In this document: piece after piece, positions 25,810 to 36,758 of the stretch
How positions within the stretch are numbered: the first letter of the stretch is position 1
Layout: each line of letters opens with the position of its first letter
NCBI RefSeq assembly: GCF_019084075.1
Contig: NZ_JAHREN010000001.1
Location: 744,001-808,000 of the forward strand
Reading direction: 5' to 3'
Length of the DNA: 64,000 bases
Source: Siccirubricoccus sp. G192
Lineage (GTDB): Bacteria > Pseudomonadota > Alphaproteobacteria > Acetobacterales > Acetobacteraceae
The notes under the pieces: generated by a model
Database searches by the model: none
What the model was told of the DNA's origin: nothing
The model's input: the letters and a program-made list of their open reading frames with translations, nothing else
Translations under genes and position numbers: made by a program

Positions 25810-26525
25810 ATGAGCAGATCCCGCCCCGTCATCGGCGTCACCCTGGATGCGGAGGAGCCGGGCGGCTACTCCAAGCTGCCCTGGTATGCGCTCCGCAAGA
25901 ACTACTTCGCCGCCATTGCCGAGGCCGGCGGGCTGCCGGTGGCGCTGCCGCACCAGGCGGAGCTGGCGGAAGCCTATCTGGCCGAGATCGACGGGCTGGT
26001 GGTGACCGGCGGCGCCTTCGATGTCGATCCCGCGCTCTATGGCGGCGGCCCGGCGCATCCGACCGTGACCCTGAAGGAGGGGCGGACCGATTTCGAATTG
26101 GCCGTTACACGGGGCGCGCTGGCGCGCGACATCCCGGTGCTCGGCATCTGCGGCGGCCAGCAGCTTCTGGCCGTGGCGCTGGGCGGCACGCTGATCCAGC
26201 ACATCCCGGACAGCATCGAGGCCGCGCTGGAGCATGAGCAGCCCAATCCGCGCGACCAGCCCGGCCATCCCATCGCCATCGCCCCCGACACGCTGCTGGC
26301 GCGCATCACCGGCCGCGAGCGCATGGCGGTGAACAGCGCGCATCACCAGGCGGTGGCCTCGCCGGGCGCGGGCGCGGTGGTGAATGCCACGGCGCCGGAC
26401 GGGGTGGTGGAGGGGGTCGAGCATCCCGGCTACCGCTTCGCGCTCGGCGTGCAGTGGCACCCGGAATACGCGGTGGACCCGGCCGATCCGCTGATCTTCG
26501 AGGCTTTCGTGCAGGCCTGCCGGCG

Positions 26526-26529
<4 letters not shown>
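25810..26529 (+). CDS. Peptidase C26 / gamma-glutamyl-GABA hydrolase-type class I amidotransferase
   Basis: The 239-residue protein is of the PuuD-like C26 family, hydrolysing gamma-glutamyl bonds. It shows PVIGVTLDAEEPGGYSKLPW, DGLVVTGGAFDVDPALYGG, the nucleophile elbow VLGICGGQQLLAVALGGTLI (Cys near 115), NSAHHQAVASPG, and the His-Glu pair in FALGVQWHPEYAVDPADP. All three triad residues are present. PuuD acts in putrescine degradation, but no other puu gene is here, so the physiological substrate is open. Its TGA overlaps the GTG start of the RluB gene, putting it at the head of a tightly coupled chain of genes. Confidence 0.88.
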
Positions 26530-27325
<796 letters not shown>

Positions 27326-27329
<4 letters not shown>

Positions 27330-27883
27330 GGATCATCGCCGGCCGCCATCGCGGGCGCCGGCTGGTCGCGCCGCCCGGCCAGGCCACCCGCCCCACCGCC
27401 GAGCGGGTGCGTCAGGCCCTGTTCGACATGCTCTGGCACGCCCCCTGGGCCGGCCGCGAATGCGTGGAGGGCGCCCGCGTGCTGGACGGTTTCGCCGGCA
27501 CCGGCGCGCTGGGGCTGGAGGCGCTCTCGCGCGGCGCGGCGGAGGCGGTCTTCCTGGAGAACGATCGTGCCGCCCTGGCCGCGCTGCGCGCCAATATCGC
27601 CTCATGCCGGGAGGAGGCGCGTGCCACCGTGCTCGCCGCCGATGCCACCCAGCCGCCACGTGCCACGGCACCCTGCGATCTGATCTTCCTCGACCCGCCC
27701 TATGGCGAGGCGCTGGTGGAGACGGCGCTGGCCGCCCTCGGCAAATCCGGCTGGATCGCGCCCGGGGCCCTGATCTGCGCCGAATACGGCACCAGTGCCA
27801 CGCCGCCGCCCGGCTTCGCCCTGCTGGCCGAACGCGCGCATGGCGCCGCGCATCTGCTGGTGCTGCGGCCCGCAGCGGCGTGA
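27326..27883 (+). CDS. rsmD: 16S rRNA (guanine966-N2)-methyltransferase
   Basis: The 185-residue class I methyltransferase methylates G966 of 16S rRNA. It shows RIIAGRHRGRRLVAPPGQAT, RPTAERVRQALFDMLWHAP, the SAM-binding VLDGFAGTGALGLEALSRGA, and the catalytic DLIFLDPPYGEALVE (DPPY). Length and motif order are normal. It starts at GTG 27326 overlapping the rluB stop, a gene pair conserved in alphaproteobacteria. The next GTG start (glycosyltransferase) overlaps its own stop, so translation is coupled. Confidence 0.92.
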
Positions 27884-29043
27884 GGCGGGTCCTGATGCTG
27901 CTGCCCTCCGGCGGCATCGGCGGGGTGGAGGTGCATAGTGTCGCCCTCGCCCGCGCCCTGGCGCGATCCGGCCTCACGTTGCGGCTGGCGATCGAGCCGG
28001 CGCTGCGGCCACGCTTCGCCGCCCTGCTCGGCCCCGATCTGGCGCCGGGGCTGGAGGGGCTCGCGATCGGCTGGTACCCGGAAGTGGCGGCGGAGGCGAA
28101 TATCCGTCGCCAGGCGGCGGCGGCCATGGCGGCGATCCTGGCGGCGCGGCCGGATGCCGCCATCCTGCCGCTGCCCTGGCCGACCCATGGGCTTGGCATC
28201 CAGCAGGCGCTGGCAGAGGCCGGGGTTCCGGTGCTGGCGGTGGCGCATCTGGCACCGCGCGAGCTGGACCCGCCCACCATTGCGGCGGCGCAGGCGTTGC
28301 GGCCCGGCCCGACTCGCTGGGTGGCGGTCTCGGACCCGGTGGCGGCGCGGCTCGCCACCTGTTTCGGCCTGCCACCGGGGGCCGTCACCACCGTGACGAA
28401 CGGCGTTCCCCTCCCGCGGGAGCGGCCGGGGCAGCGCGAGGCGGCGCGGGCGGCGAAGCGGCGGCTGCTCGGCCTGCCGGGGACGGCGCCGCTGCTGGTC
28501 TTCGCCGGACGGCTGGAGCCGAACAAGGGTGCCGACCTGCTGCCCGGCATCGCCCAGCGGCTGCCGCCGGGCATGGTGCTGGCGGCGCTCGGCGAGGGGC
28601 CGCTCGCGCCGGTGCTGGCGGCGCATCCCGCGGCCGGTGGTGCGGCCCGGCCCGGCCCGCTCCGGCTGCTCGGCCAAATGGGGGATGTGGCGGAATGGCT
28701 GCTGGCCGCCGATGCGCTGCTGCTGCCCTCGCGGCTGGAGGGCTGCCCGCTGGTCTTCCTGGAAGCGGCGGCGCGGCGCTGTCCGGTGGTGGCGACCGAG
28801 GCGGCGCTGGAAGCCTTCGGCGATGCCGCCTTCGACCTCGCCGCCGTGGCGGGCGAGGCCACCGCCGGCAGCCTGGCCGGGCGGGTGGCGGCCAGCCTGG
28901 CCGAGCCGGCGCGGCGCTGGCGCAAGGTGGCGGCGGCCTGGCAGCATGCGGTCGCGCATGACGAAGCCGCGATGTTCCGGCACTATGCCGGGCTGCTGCG
29001 CGCCCTGGCCGGGCCGCGCGCCGGGGATGCCAGCCTGGAATGA
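27880..29043 (+). CDS. Glycosyltransferase family 4 protein
   Basis: The 387-residue retaining GT-B glycosyltransferase shows a glycine-rich donor-site N-terminus (LMLLPSGGIGGVEVHSVALA) and a mid-protein acceptor-side segment TRWVAVSDPVAARLATCFGL. The C-terminal half has LLVFAGRLEPNKGADLLPGI and PSRLEGCPLVFLEAAARRCP, whose EX7E is the GT4 nucleotide-sugar site. The start at GTG 27880 overlaps the rsmD stop. The ATG of the downstream GT2/GT4 gene overlaps its stop (ATGA). It has no membrane helix. It probably builds a surface or secreted glycan together with the next genes; the sugar is unknown. Confidence 0.85.
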   Translation: MRRVLMLLPSGGIGGVEVHSVALARALARSGLTLRLAIEPALRPRFAALLGPDLAPGLEGLAIGWYPEVAAEANIRRQAAAAMAAILAARPDAAILPLPWPTHGLGIQQALAEAGVPVLAVAHLAPRELDPPTIAAAQALRPGPTRWVAVSDPVAARLATCFGLPPGAVTTVTNGVPLPRERPGQREAARAAKRRLLGLPGTAPLLVFAGRLEPNKGADLLPGIAQRLPPGMVLAALGEGPLAPVLAAHPAAGGAARPGPLRLLGQMGDVAEWLLAADALLLPSRLEGCPLVFLEAAARRCPVVATEAALEAFGDAAFDLAAVAGEATAGSLAGRVAASLAEPARRWRKVAAAWQHAVAHDEAAMFRHYAGLLRALAGPRAGDASLE

Positions 29044-32000
29044 ATGACGGACCCATGCCGCCGGCGCCCCAGGCCGGGCCGGGCGAGATCACCCTTGCCG
29101 TCATCATCCCCGCCTGGCGCCAGCCCGGCTTGCTGGCCGAGGCTATCGCCTCCGCGCTCGGCCAGCAGGGGGGCGCCGCCCACCGCCGTGGTGGTGGTGG
29201 ATGATGGCTGCCCCTTCCCGGAGACCGCCGAAACCGCGCAGGGCTTCGCCGCCCTGCATCCCGGCCAGGTCTTCCTGCTCAGGCGGCGGAATGGCGGGCT
29301 TTCGGCGGCGCGCAATACCGGGGTGGAATTCGCCCTCGCCGCCTTCCCCTCATGCCGCGCGCTGTTCTTCCTGGATGCCGACAACCGGCTGCTGCCGCCC
29401 TTCCTGGCACGCGCCTGGGCGGCCATGCAGGCGGCGCCGCCCGGGATCGGCTGGCTCTACCCGGATTTCGACGAGTTCGGCGGCACAAGGAACTGGTCGG
29501 CGGCGGGCGACTGGTCGCTGCTGCAACTCCTGGCGCAGAATTACTGCGAGGCGGGCAGCCTGGTCCGGCGCGAGGTCTTCGAGGCTGGGCCGCGCTTCGA
29601 CGAGACCATGCGCGGCGGCTTCGAGGACTGGGATTTCTGGTTGCAGGCCGCCGCCGCCGGCTTCGCCGGGCAGCATCTGCCGCACTCCGGCTTCCTCTAT
29701 CGCCGCCGTCCGGAAAGCATGCTGGCGGCCTCGGAACGGCAGCGCCCGGCGCTGCTGGCCGCGCTCCACCGCAAGCACGCGGCGCTGCTCCGGCCGGGCC
29801 GCCTGCTGGCGCTGGAGGCGGCGGAGGCGCCGCGCTTCGCGCTGCACACGCCGGACCGGGCGGAGGTGCGGCTGCTGCTCGACCCGGCGGGGCCGCCGCT
29901 GGAGGTAGTGCCCGCCGCCCTTGCGCGGCAGCGCCTGCTGGCGGCCGAGGCCGCCCCGGCGGCGCGGGCCTGGCCCGCCATCCTGGTCTTCGCCACGGAG
30001 GAGGCGCTGGCGCTGCTCCGCGACCATGGCCTGATCCGCAACCTGTTCTGGCTGGCGGAGACTGCCCTGCGCGGCCGCGACCTGGTGGCGGTGGAGATCG
30101 TCGCGTGCGAGGCCGGGGAAGTGGTGGTGGAGGGGCGCCCCGGGGCCGGCGGGCTCGGCGGCGTCGCGGCGATCTTCGCCAGGGCCGGCAGCCTGACCGG
30201 CCCCGCCGAGGAGACGCGGCGCGATCCGGCCGAGGATGACCGGCCCGCGGATGACCGGCCCGAGGACGGGCGACGGGAGGAGGGGCGGTCCGGAAAGGCC
30301 CGGCCCGATCGGCGCCGGTCCCGCAGCCTGCATGCCGGCAAGGTGCGGCCCGGCAGCGCCCTCTCCGGCCGGGCACGCCCCGGCGAGGCTTGGCCCGATG
30401 ACGGCTGGGCCGAGGATGCCGCGGCCCGGAGCCTCGATGCCGAGGAGGCGGAGGCGGAGGAGGAGGCCCTCTTCGGCGCCAGCCCCTGGGAGAGGCGGCT
30501 GGACTGGCTGGCGAGCCTGGCCGGGCCGCGGCCGAAGCCCCGTCTCCGGCGCATCCGGGTCGGCCTGCCGCTGCCGCCCGGCACGCCGGGCCTGCCGCTG
30601 CCCGATCCGGCAAGGCAGGAGCCGGCGCTGCCGGACGGCGCGATGCAGGCCGCCCCGCTGGAGCCTCCGCGGGACCGGGCGCCGGAAGACCTCGCCGCCG
30701 AGGCGCCGCAACCCGGCCCGCCCCGGGAAAGCCTGCTGCTCCGCTTCCTGCTGCTGGAGGCGGCCAGCCTGGACCGGGCGCGCCGCCGCCGCTCGCTGCT
30801 ACCGTCCGGCTGGCGCCAGGATTTCCGCGGCCGGCGCGACACCGCCGCGGCGCGGGTCGGGGCGCTCGCCGGCCTCGGCACCCTGCTGCCCTGCCCGCCG
30901 CAGCCGGGGCGGCGCAGCTTCGGCTTCGTGCTGCCGCTCTTTGCGCTGGGTGGGGTGGAGCGGGTGGTGCTGAACCAGGCCCTGGTGCTGCGCGCGCGCG
31001 GCTGGCGGACGCACCTGTTCGTGCTCGGCGCCAGCCGCATCGCCTGGCCGGAGGGGATGCCGGCCGCTTTCGAGAGCATCAACCTGCTGCCCGCCCTGGA
31101 GGCGAACGAGGCCGAGTGGCGCAACCCCTATTTCGGCGCCGAGATCGCCGCCTTCGGCAGCCGGCCCGGCGCCACCGATGCGCTCGGCCTGCTGGCCGGC
31201 ATGGATGCGGTGCTGAATACCCATAGCCTGGGCGGGCATGCGCTGATGGCGCGGCTGCGCAGCCTCGGCATCCAAACCTTCTGCGGGCTGCATCTGGTGG
31301 AGCGCGGGGCCTGGGGCGATCCGCTCGGCACGCCGCACAGTGCGCTCGCCTATGAACATGCCTATGACGGCTTCACCGTGATCTCCGACCAGTTGCGGCA
31401 TTGGTGCATCGCGCAGGGGGTGCCGGCGGCCAAGCTGCACTTGTTACGGAATGCCCCGGCCTATCCCGCCGAACCCGGGCGCATCGCCGCCGCCGGCGCG
31501 GCGCGGCAGGCGCGCGCGGGGGGGGCCGCTGCGGGCGCTGTTCCTCGGCCGGCTGGATGCGCAGAAGGGGCTGGATAGGCTGGCCGCCGTCATCGCCGGC
31601 ACGCGCGGCCTGGTGGAATGGCGGGTGGTCGGCCGCCCGGTGCTGGATGCGCCACCGCCCGATCTCGGCGTGGCGATCGAGCCGCCGGCCCTGGCGCCGG
31701 CGGCGCTGGACGCGCTCTATGCCTGGGCGGATGCCGTGCTGCTGCCCTCCCGCTTCGAGGGCGTGCCGCTCACCGTGCTGGAGGCGCAGCGCATGGGCTG
31801 CGCCGTCATCGCCACCGATGTCGGCGCGGTGGCGGAGATCCTGGAGGACGGGGTGGACGGCTTCCTGGTGCGGCACGACCAGCCGGAGAGCGCGATCATC
31901 GCCGCCATGGTGGCGATCCTGGCGCGGCTCGCCGCCCGGCCCGAGGAATTGGCCGCGATCGGCGCCCGCGCCGCCGCCCGGCTGCGGCAGGCGGGCTGGG

Positions 32001-32074
32001 ACGCGACCATGCGGGAATTCCTCGACCATCTGGACCGCCTGCTGCCCCTGGAACCCTGTTCCGAGTCCCCCCCG
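29040..32074 (+). pseudogene. Two-domain glycosyltransferase (GT2 + GT4), frames broken at two G runs
   Basis: One long protein of about 1010 residues is spread over two frames. Start ATG 29040 gives MNDGPMPPAPQAGPGEITLA, VIIPAWRQPGLLAEAIASAL. After removing a G from 29168-29173 it continues APPTAVVVVDDGCPFPE, RRNGGLSAARNTGVEFAL, ALFFLDADNRLLPPFL (DxD) and FEDWDFWLQAAAAGF, a family 2 domain. A highly charged Arg/Asp/Glu linker (about 395-480) follows. A family 4 domain then begins FGFVLPLFALGGVERVVLNQ. Removing a G from the 31518-31525 run joins it to ALFLGRLDAQKGLDRLAAVI and SRFEGVPLTVLEAQRMGCAV (EX7E). It overlaps the upstream GT4 by four bases and probably ends near 32074 (see the C7 run there). 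Function: glycan assembly with two donor sites. Confidence 0.78.
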
Positions 32075-34057
32075 ATGACCCTGCTGATCGACCCTGCGGC
32101 GCTGCGGCATCTGCATTCCGGCCAGCCCTTGCTGCTGGCGCTGGAGAGGGTGGCGGAGGCCGAGGCGCTGGCGCTGCCCGGCCTCTCGCTCTGGCTGCTG
32201 CGCGAGGATGCTGCGGGGCTGCGCCTGCATCGCCCCGGCACCGACCCGGTGCTCGCGGTGCTGCCGCTGCCGGCGCCGCCGGCCGGGGTGCTGGCCCTGG
32301 TGGCGCCGAGCCGCGAGGCCGCCGCGCCGCTGCTGCATGCCTGGGCCGCCATCGCGCCGGAAGCGCCGCCGCTGATCGAGGCCGCCAGTGCCGCCGCCGC
32401 ACTGCCGGAGCTGGCGCGGTTGGCGGTGGCGGGGCTGGCCCGCGCCCAGGCCCAGGCCGGCGAGGTGCAGCAGGCCCTGGTCCTGGCCCGGCAGGAGGGG
32501 GAGGAGGCACGGATCGCCATGCTCGCCCTGACGCAGTCCGCCAACCAGGCCCTGCCGCCACCGCCGCCCAGCCTGGCGCTGGCGACCGAGCCCTCCTCCG
32601 CCGGGCATGCGGCCGCGGCCGAGGGTGGGCGGCTGATCCTCGGCCAGGTGCTGCCGGTGGCGCTGGAGGGGCTGGCCTCGCTCGCCCTGCATCTGCGGGC
32701 GGCCAGCGTCTCGCCCGCGGCGCGGCTGCGGCTGCGGCTCTATGCCGGGGAGAGCCGCCGCATCTTCGGCTCCTGGACCCTGCCGGCGGAAGCCCTGTCC
32801 CCGGGCTGGATCGGCTTCGACCTGCCACGCCCGATCGGGCCGGTGCGGGAGACGGCCTGCCTCGACCTCCAGGCCGAATTGGCGGAGGGGGACCGGCTTT
32901 CCCTTTCGCTGGAGGAGGCGGAGGCGCCGCCGGGGCAGGGCGTGGCGGAGGGTGCGCGGGCGCTGGCGCTGCGGCTCTGGACGGTGCCCTTCGGCCGCCG
33001 CTTCCTGCTGCCGGCACATTGGAACTGGGAAGACCTGGACCTGCCATTGGCGCCGGAGGGCGTGCCCGTGCATCTGCCGGCGCAGCTCTGGGACAGCGCG
33101 GTCCTGCCCTCCGGCCGGGTCGAGCGGGTGGCGCTGGGGGCGGAGGCGCCGCGGCTGCTGGCCTCGCTTTCCGGCGGCGAGCGCTGCCTGGTGCTGCTGC
33201 CGGCGGTGCCGGTGCGGGGGCTCGACCTGTTGCAGGCGGAACTGGCGGTGCGGCTCGGCGATGCCGCCCTGCTGGAGGCGGCGCTCTGGTTGCAGCCGGC
33301 CGGCGCGGCGGTGGCGGCGGAGGCAGACCTCTCCCTGCTGGCCCCGGGTTCACGCTGGTCCGGCTGGCGCCGGGCCGGGCCGGCGGAGGGCGGGCTCCGC
33401 CTGCCCCTGGCGCTACCGCCGGAGGTGCCGGATAGCGTTGCGGTGGTGCTGGTGCTGCGGGATTGCGGCACGGCGCCGGAGGAGCTGCTGCGGGTGGAAT
33501 GGGCCGATCTCTCCGGCCTGCGGCTGGCGGCGCCGATCCCGGCCGGGGCGCCGGTGGCGGTCCGCACCCGGCAGCCCACCCGCGCCATGCCACGCCTGCC
33601 GCGCGGCCAGGCGCCGCAGGTCGGCGCGGTGCGGCTGCAGGAGCATTACGAGACGCCGGATCGCGGCTACCGGCACCTCGATATCGGGGTGGAGGGCTTG
33701 CGGGCCGGCGAATTCGCCTGGCCGCGGCTGCGCTTCAAGCTGGCGCTGCATGGCGAGGAGCCGGTGCTGGAATTCCGCGCCCGGCCGGACTGGCCGGCCA
33801 TGTTCGAATCCTGGCCCGGCCGCGCAGCCGATGAATACGGCCCCTATCTTCTGCTCGCCGCCCGCGACCTGGAGGGCGGCTTCGCGGCGCGGCTGCGGAG
33901 CGAGCGCGACCGCTGGATGGTCTTCGCCCTGCTGCGGCTGCTGCCGACCGCGGTCGCCACCGCGGCGCGAGAGGCGATCAGCGAGCCGGAGGACTACGAA
34001 TCCTGGCTCGACTTGGCGCGGCGCCTGCATGCCGCGCTGCCGCAGGAGGAAGGGTAA
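32075..34057 (+). CDS. Large uncharacterised protein downstream of glycosyltransferase (DUF6212-like)
   Basis: Reading from ATG 32075 gives 660 residues, MTLLIDPAALRHLHSGQPLL onward. The N-terminal 180 residues are Ala/Leu-rich and helical. The rest is mostly beta (LRLRLYAGESRRIFGSWTLP, HYETPDRGYRHLDIGVEGLR, FAWPRLRFKLALHGEEPVLE), suggesting lectin-like or carbohydrate-binding modules. In the printed sequence the frame is open from the preceding glycosyltransferase. However, the join falls on a C7 run (32067-32073). With one C fewer the glycosyltransferase would stop at TGA overlapping this ATG, the same ATGA coupling used elsewhere in the operon. I therefore split them, with a natural fusion as the alternative. 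I associate it with DUF6212 proteins only from memory. Confidence 0.6.
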   Translation: MTLLIDPAALRHLHSGQPLLLALERVAEAEALALPGLSLWLLREDAAGLRLHRPGTDPVLAVLPLPAPPAGVLALVAPSREAAAPLLHAWAAIAPEAPPLIEAASAAAALPELARLAVAGLARAQAQAGEVQQALVLARQEGEEARIAMLALTQSANQALPPPPPSLALATEPSSAGHAAAAEGGRLILGQVLPVALEGLASLALHLRAASVSPAARLRLRLYAGESRRIFGSWTLPAEALSPGWIGFDLPRPIGPVRETACLDLQAELAEGDRLSLSLEEAEAPPGQGVAEGARALALRLWTVPFGRRFLLPAHWNWEDLDLPLAPEGVPVHLPAQLWDSAVLPSGRVERVALGAEAPRLLASLSGGERCLVLLPAVPVRGLDLLQAELAVRLGDAALLEAALWLQPAGAAVAAEADLSLLAPGSRWSGWRRAGPAEGGLRLPLALPPEVPDSVAVVLVLRDCGTAPEELLRVEWADLSGLRLAAPIPAGAPVAVRTRQPTRAMPRLPRGQAPQVGAVRLQEHYETPDRGYRHLDIGVEGLRAGEFAWPRLRFKLALHGEEPVLEFRARPDWPAMFESWPGRAADEYGPYLLLAARDLEGGFAARLRSERDRWMVFALLRLLPTAVATAAREAISEPEDYESWLDLARRLHAALPQEEG

Positions 34058-34062
34058 ACCCT

Positions 34063-34853
34063 ATGCCTCATGAGCCTAAAATCACCTACCAGAGCAAAGG
34101 CATTTTCAACGCCAGCGAATGGATAAGTGAGGGCGAAGGGCTCTTTGCATCTGCTCGACTCAACAGAGCCCTCTGGATACGAAAGCAACGACGCTTATCA
34201 AAGTCAAATGCTGAATACACTCCTACGCCCCGGCAATGGCATGAGATTCTAGGGTTACCGAGAGCCTCCATGTTGTTGCTGGGATACTCTTCAGAAATGT
34301 TTCTCAAGGCAGGATTGGCAAAAGCGTATGTCGGATGCCGTGAGACAATGTTTCAATATGACGCCAAAAAAATTCGGCCACAACTTGGCAGCTATTGCAA
34401 AATCGATTGACTTTTCATTCCTATCAAATGACGAGGAAAACTTCAACACTCTTAAAAAAATCATCATGGAAGGCGCAAGATATCCAATAACCCCCCAAGT
34501 CGGGGAAGATTATAATTGTGCAATTAACGAACGGACAAGCCTATTTTGGAATGCAAAAAGATTTAAAGAATTCTGTTCTTTGGTGGACAGAGTTCGGAAG
34601 CACGCAGCCATTATAGACCGAGATGAAGAAAAATTCTGCACATTTCGATTCTTGGAAGATAGACGATGACGGGTATCTAGTATTCCGAATTGGTGGAAAT
34701 CTGCGACCACGAATTATTTATCGCCCTAGCAGCTTACAGCGGGAAGCGGGCAACGCTGGGGTCGATAATTTCAGGAGATTTTTCTGTAGTGACAGGTTTC
34801 CTCTTATGAAGGCGTATTGGGACAAGTGTATTATCCGCGAAGATAAAGTCTAG
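34063..34853 (+). pseudogene. Low-GC HEPN-like hypothetical protein, frame broken at two A runs
   Basis: Three overlapping frames together give one protein of about 262 residues: MPHEPKITYQSKGIFNASEW, then LLLGYSSEMFLKAGLAKAYV. After removal of an A from 34366-34372 it continues FGHNLAAIAKSIDFSFLSND and IIMEGARYPITPQVGEDYNC. After removal of an A from 34629-34633 it continues NSAHFDSWKIDDDGYLVFRI to the end (CIIREDKV). The ExxLKAxL helix, the following GHxL and the ARYP segment resemble HEPN-domain proteins, which are often RNases or toxin/defence components; this is inference. The gene is far lower in GC than everything around it, which points to recent acquisition. It starts six bases after the DUF6212-like gene. 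Confidence 0.55.
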
Positions 34854-34859
34854 CGGGTT

Positions 34860-36650
34860 TCACCGCCGCCCGAACATCCGCTCCAGCTCGGCGGCGCCGA
34901 GGCGGAGGAAGGTGGGGCGGCCATGCGAGCAGGTGGCGGCGCGCGGCGTTGCCTCCATCTGGCGCAGCAGCGCGTCCATCTCGGGCGGCGTCAGGCGGCG
35001 CCCGGCGCGGACCGAGCCGTGGCAGGCCAGCCGCGCCACCGCCGCATCCAGGCGCCGCTCCAGCGCCATGGCCTCATCGAAAGCGGCGAGTTCCGCGGCC
35101 AGGTCGCGCAGCAGCGGCGCCGGATCGGCGGCGCCGAGCAGCGCCGGCAGGGCGCGCACCAGCACCGCGCCGGGGCCGAACCCCTCGATCTCCAGCCCGA
35201 GCCGGGCGAGCTCCACGGCGAAGCCGAGCAGCCGGGCGCAATCGGCGGGCGGCAGGTCCACCACGGCGGGCAGCAGCAGCGGCTGGGCGCGCACGCCGCC
35301 CTCGATGAGCTGCACCCTGAGCGCCTCATGCGTCAGCCGCTCATGCGCGGCGTGCTGGTCCACCAGCACCAGCGCGCCATCCGGCGCCTCGGCCAGGATG
35401 TAGGTATCGAGCAATTGCGCCAGGGCGCGGCCGAGCGGATGGTCGGCCGGCGCCGGCGCCGCTTCCGGCGGGGCAGCGGGACGCGGCGGGGCGAAGCCGA
35501 GCGGCAGGGCGGCGGCAGGCGGCGGCGCGGGTTGCGGCGCCAGGGCAAGCTGCATCTCGGCCAGGCCGGCGGCGGCGGAAGCGGGCGGCAGCGGCGCCGG
35601 GGCCGGGCGCCGCCAGGCGGACCAGCCGGGGCGCGGCGCATAGGCAGTGAGCGCCGGCGCCGCCACCCCCGCCCCGGCGGAAAGCGCCCGCCGCAGCGCC
35701 GCGATCAGCAGCCCGCGCACCGCGGCTTCCTCGCGGAAGCGCAGCTCGGTCTTCATCGGGTGGACATTCACATCCACCGCCTCGGGCGGCAATTCCAGGA
35801 AGAGCGCCGCCACCGGATGCCGGCCGGCGGCGATCAGGTCGCGATAGGCGACATGCAGCGCGGTGCGCAGCAGCTTGTCCCGCACCGGGCGGCGGTTCAC
35901 CACCAGATGCTGCTCGGTGCCGGTGGCCCGTGTATGCGCCGGCTGGGCGGCGAGGCCGGCCAGCGCCAGGTCGCCGGTCTCGGCCGCGACGGGCAGGGCG
36001 GCGGCGGCGAAATCGGGGCCGAGCAGGTCGTGGATGCGGGTCTCGCGGCTGGCGGGGGCGAGAGAGAGCACCTCCCGCCCGTCATTGGTCACGCGGAATC
36101 CGGCCTCGGGCCAAGCCAGGGCCAGGCGGCGCACCGCCTCGACCGCCTGCTCGGCCTCGGCGCGTGGCGAGCGGAGGAATTTGCGGCGGGCGGGGACGGC
36201 GTAGAAAAGATCCCGCATCTCCACCCGCGTGCCGGGGGCGCCGGCCGCGGGCATGACGGCGCCCTTGCGGCCACCCTCCACGCTTAGGGCATGGGCATCG
36301 CCATCGGGCGGGCGCGAGGTCAGGGTCAGGCGGGAGACGGCGCCGATGGAGGGCAGCGCCTCGCCGCGGAAGCCCAGCGTGGCGATGCGGAAGAGCAGCG
36401 CCTCCTCCGGCAATTTGGAGGTGGCGTGGCGTTCGACCGCCAGTTCCAACTCGTCGGGCGCCATGCCGGCGCCGTTGTCCTCCACCACCACCCGGCCGAT
36501 GCCGCCTTCCTCCAGCGTCACGGCGATGCGGGTGGCGCCGGCATCCAGCGCATTCTCCACCAGCTCCTTCACTACGGCGGCCGGGCGCTCCACCACCTCG
36601 CCGGCGGCGATGCGGTTGGCGGTGGTCTCGGGGAGGATGCGAATCGGCAT
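34860..36650 (-). CDS. mutL: DNA mismatch repair protein MutL, endonuclease type
   Basis: The 596-residue protein couples mismatch recognition by MutS to strand incision. The GHKL ATPase is N-terminal: IRILPETTANRIAAGEVVER, PAAVVKELVENALDAGATRI, VEDNGAGMAPDELELAVERH, ATLGFRGEALPSIGAVSRL, and the transducer VVNRRPVRDKLLRTA. A Pro/Ala-rich linker occupies about 335-405. The C-terminal domain has VLVDQHAAHERLTHEALR, which keeps the DQHA(X)2E(X)4E endonuclease signature, and SHGRPTFLRL. It is therefore a nicking MutL as in bacteria lacking MutH. The start at 36650 begins at the conserved MPIRIL; a longer frame upstream lacks family sequence. Confidence 0.94.
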   Translation of the reverse strand: MPIRILPETTANRIAAGEVVERPAAVVKELVENALDAGATRIAVTLEEGGIGRVVVEDNGAGMAPDELELAVERHATSKLPEEALLFRIATLGFRGEALPSIGAVSRLTLTSRPPDGDAHALSVEGGRKGAVMPAAGAPGTRVEMRDLFYAVPARRKFLRSPRAEAEQAVEAVRRLALAWPEAGFRVTNDGREVLSLAPASRETRIHDLLGPDFAAAALPVAAETGDLALAGLAAQPAHTRATGTEQHLVVNRRPVRDKLLRTALHVAYRDLIAAGRHPVAALFLELPPEAVDVNVHPMKTELRFREEAAVRGLLIAALRRALSAGAGVAAPALTAYAPRPGWSAWRRPAPAPLPPASAAAGLAEMQLALAPQPAPPPAAALPLGFAPPRPAAPPEAAPAPADHPLGRALAQLLDTYILAEAPDGALVLVDQHAAHERLTHEALRVQLIEGGVRAQPLLLPAVVDLPPADCARLLGFAVELARLGLEIEGFGPGAVLVRALPALLGAADPAPLLRDLAAELAAFDEAMALERRLDAAVARLACHGSVRAGRRLTPPEMDALLRQMEATPRAATCSHGRPTFLRLGAAELERMFGRR

Positions 36651-36758
36651 GCTTGCTGGGGGCCTCGGCGGGGGACCATGCGGCCGGCGGCCCCTGCTCC
36701 ACAAGGGCCGGATGCCGATGGGGTTCCAGGGCGCGCGGCCCCGGGCTAATTCCGCCGC

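Noticed and set aside
27460..29043. Antisense long frames over the glycosyltransferase, IleS and MutL genes
   Set aside because: These are codon-bias shadows of GC-rich genes on the other strand, with Arg/Gly/Pro-rich, motif-free translations.
31451..34057. A separate gene starting at 31451
   Set aside because: Its first 30 codons are out of frame with the glycosyltransferase fold that continues across the G8 run; it is better explained as a frameshifted continuation of the upstream gene.
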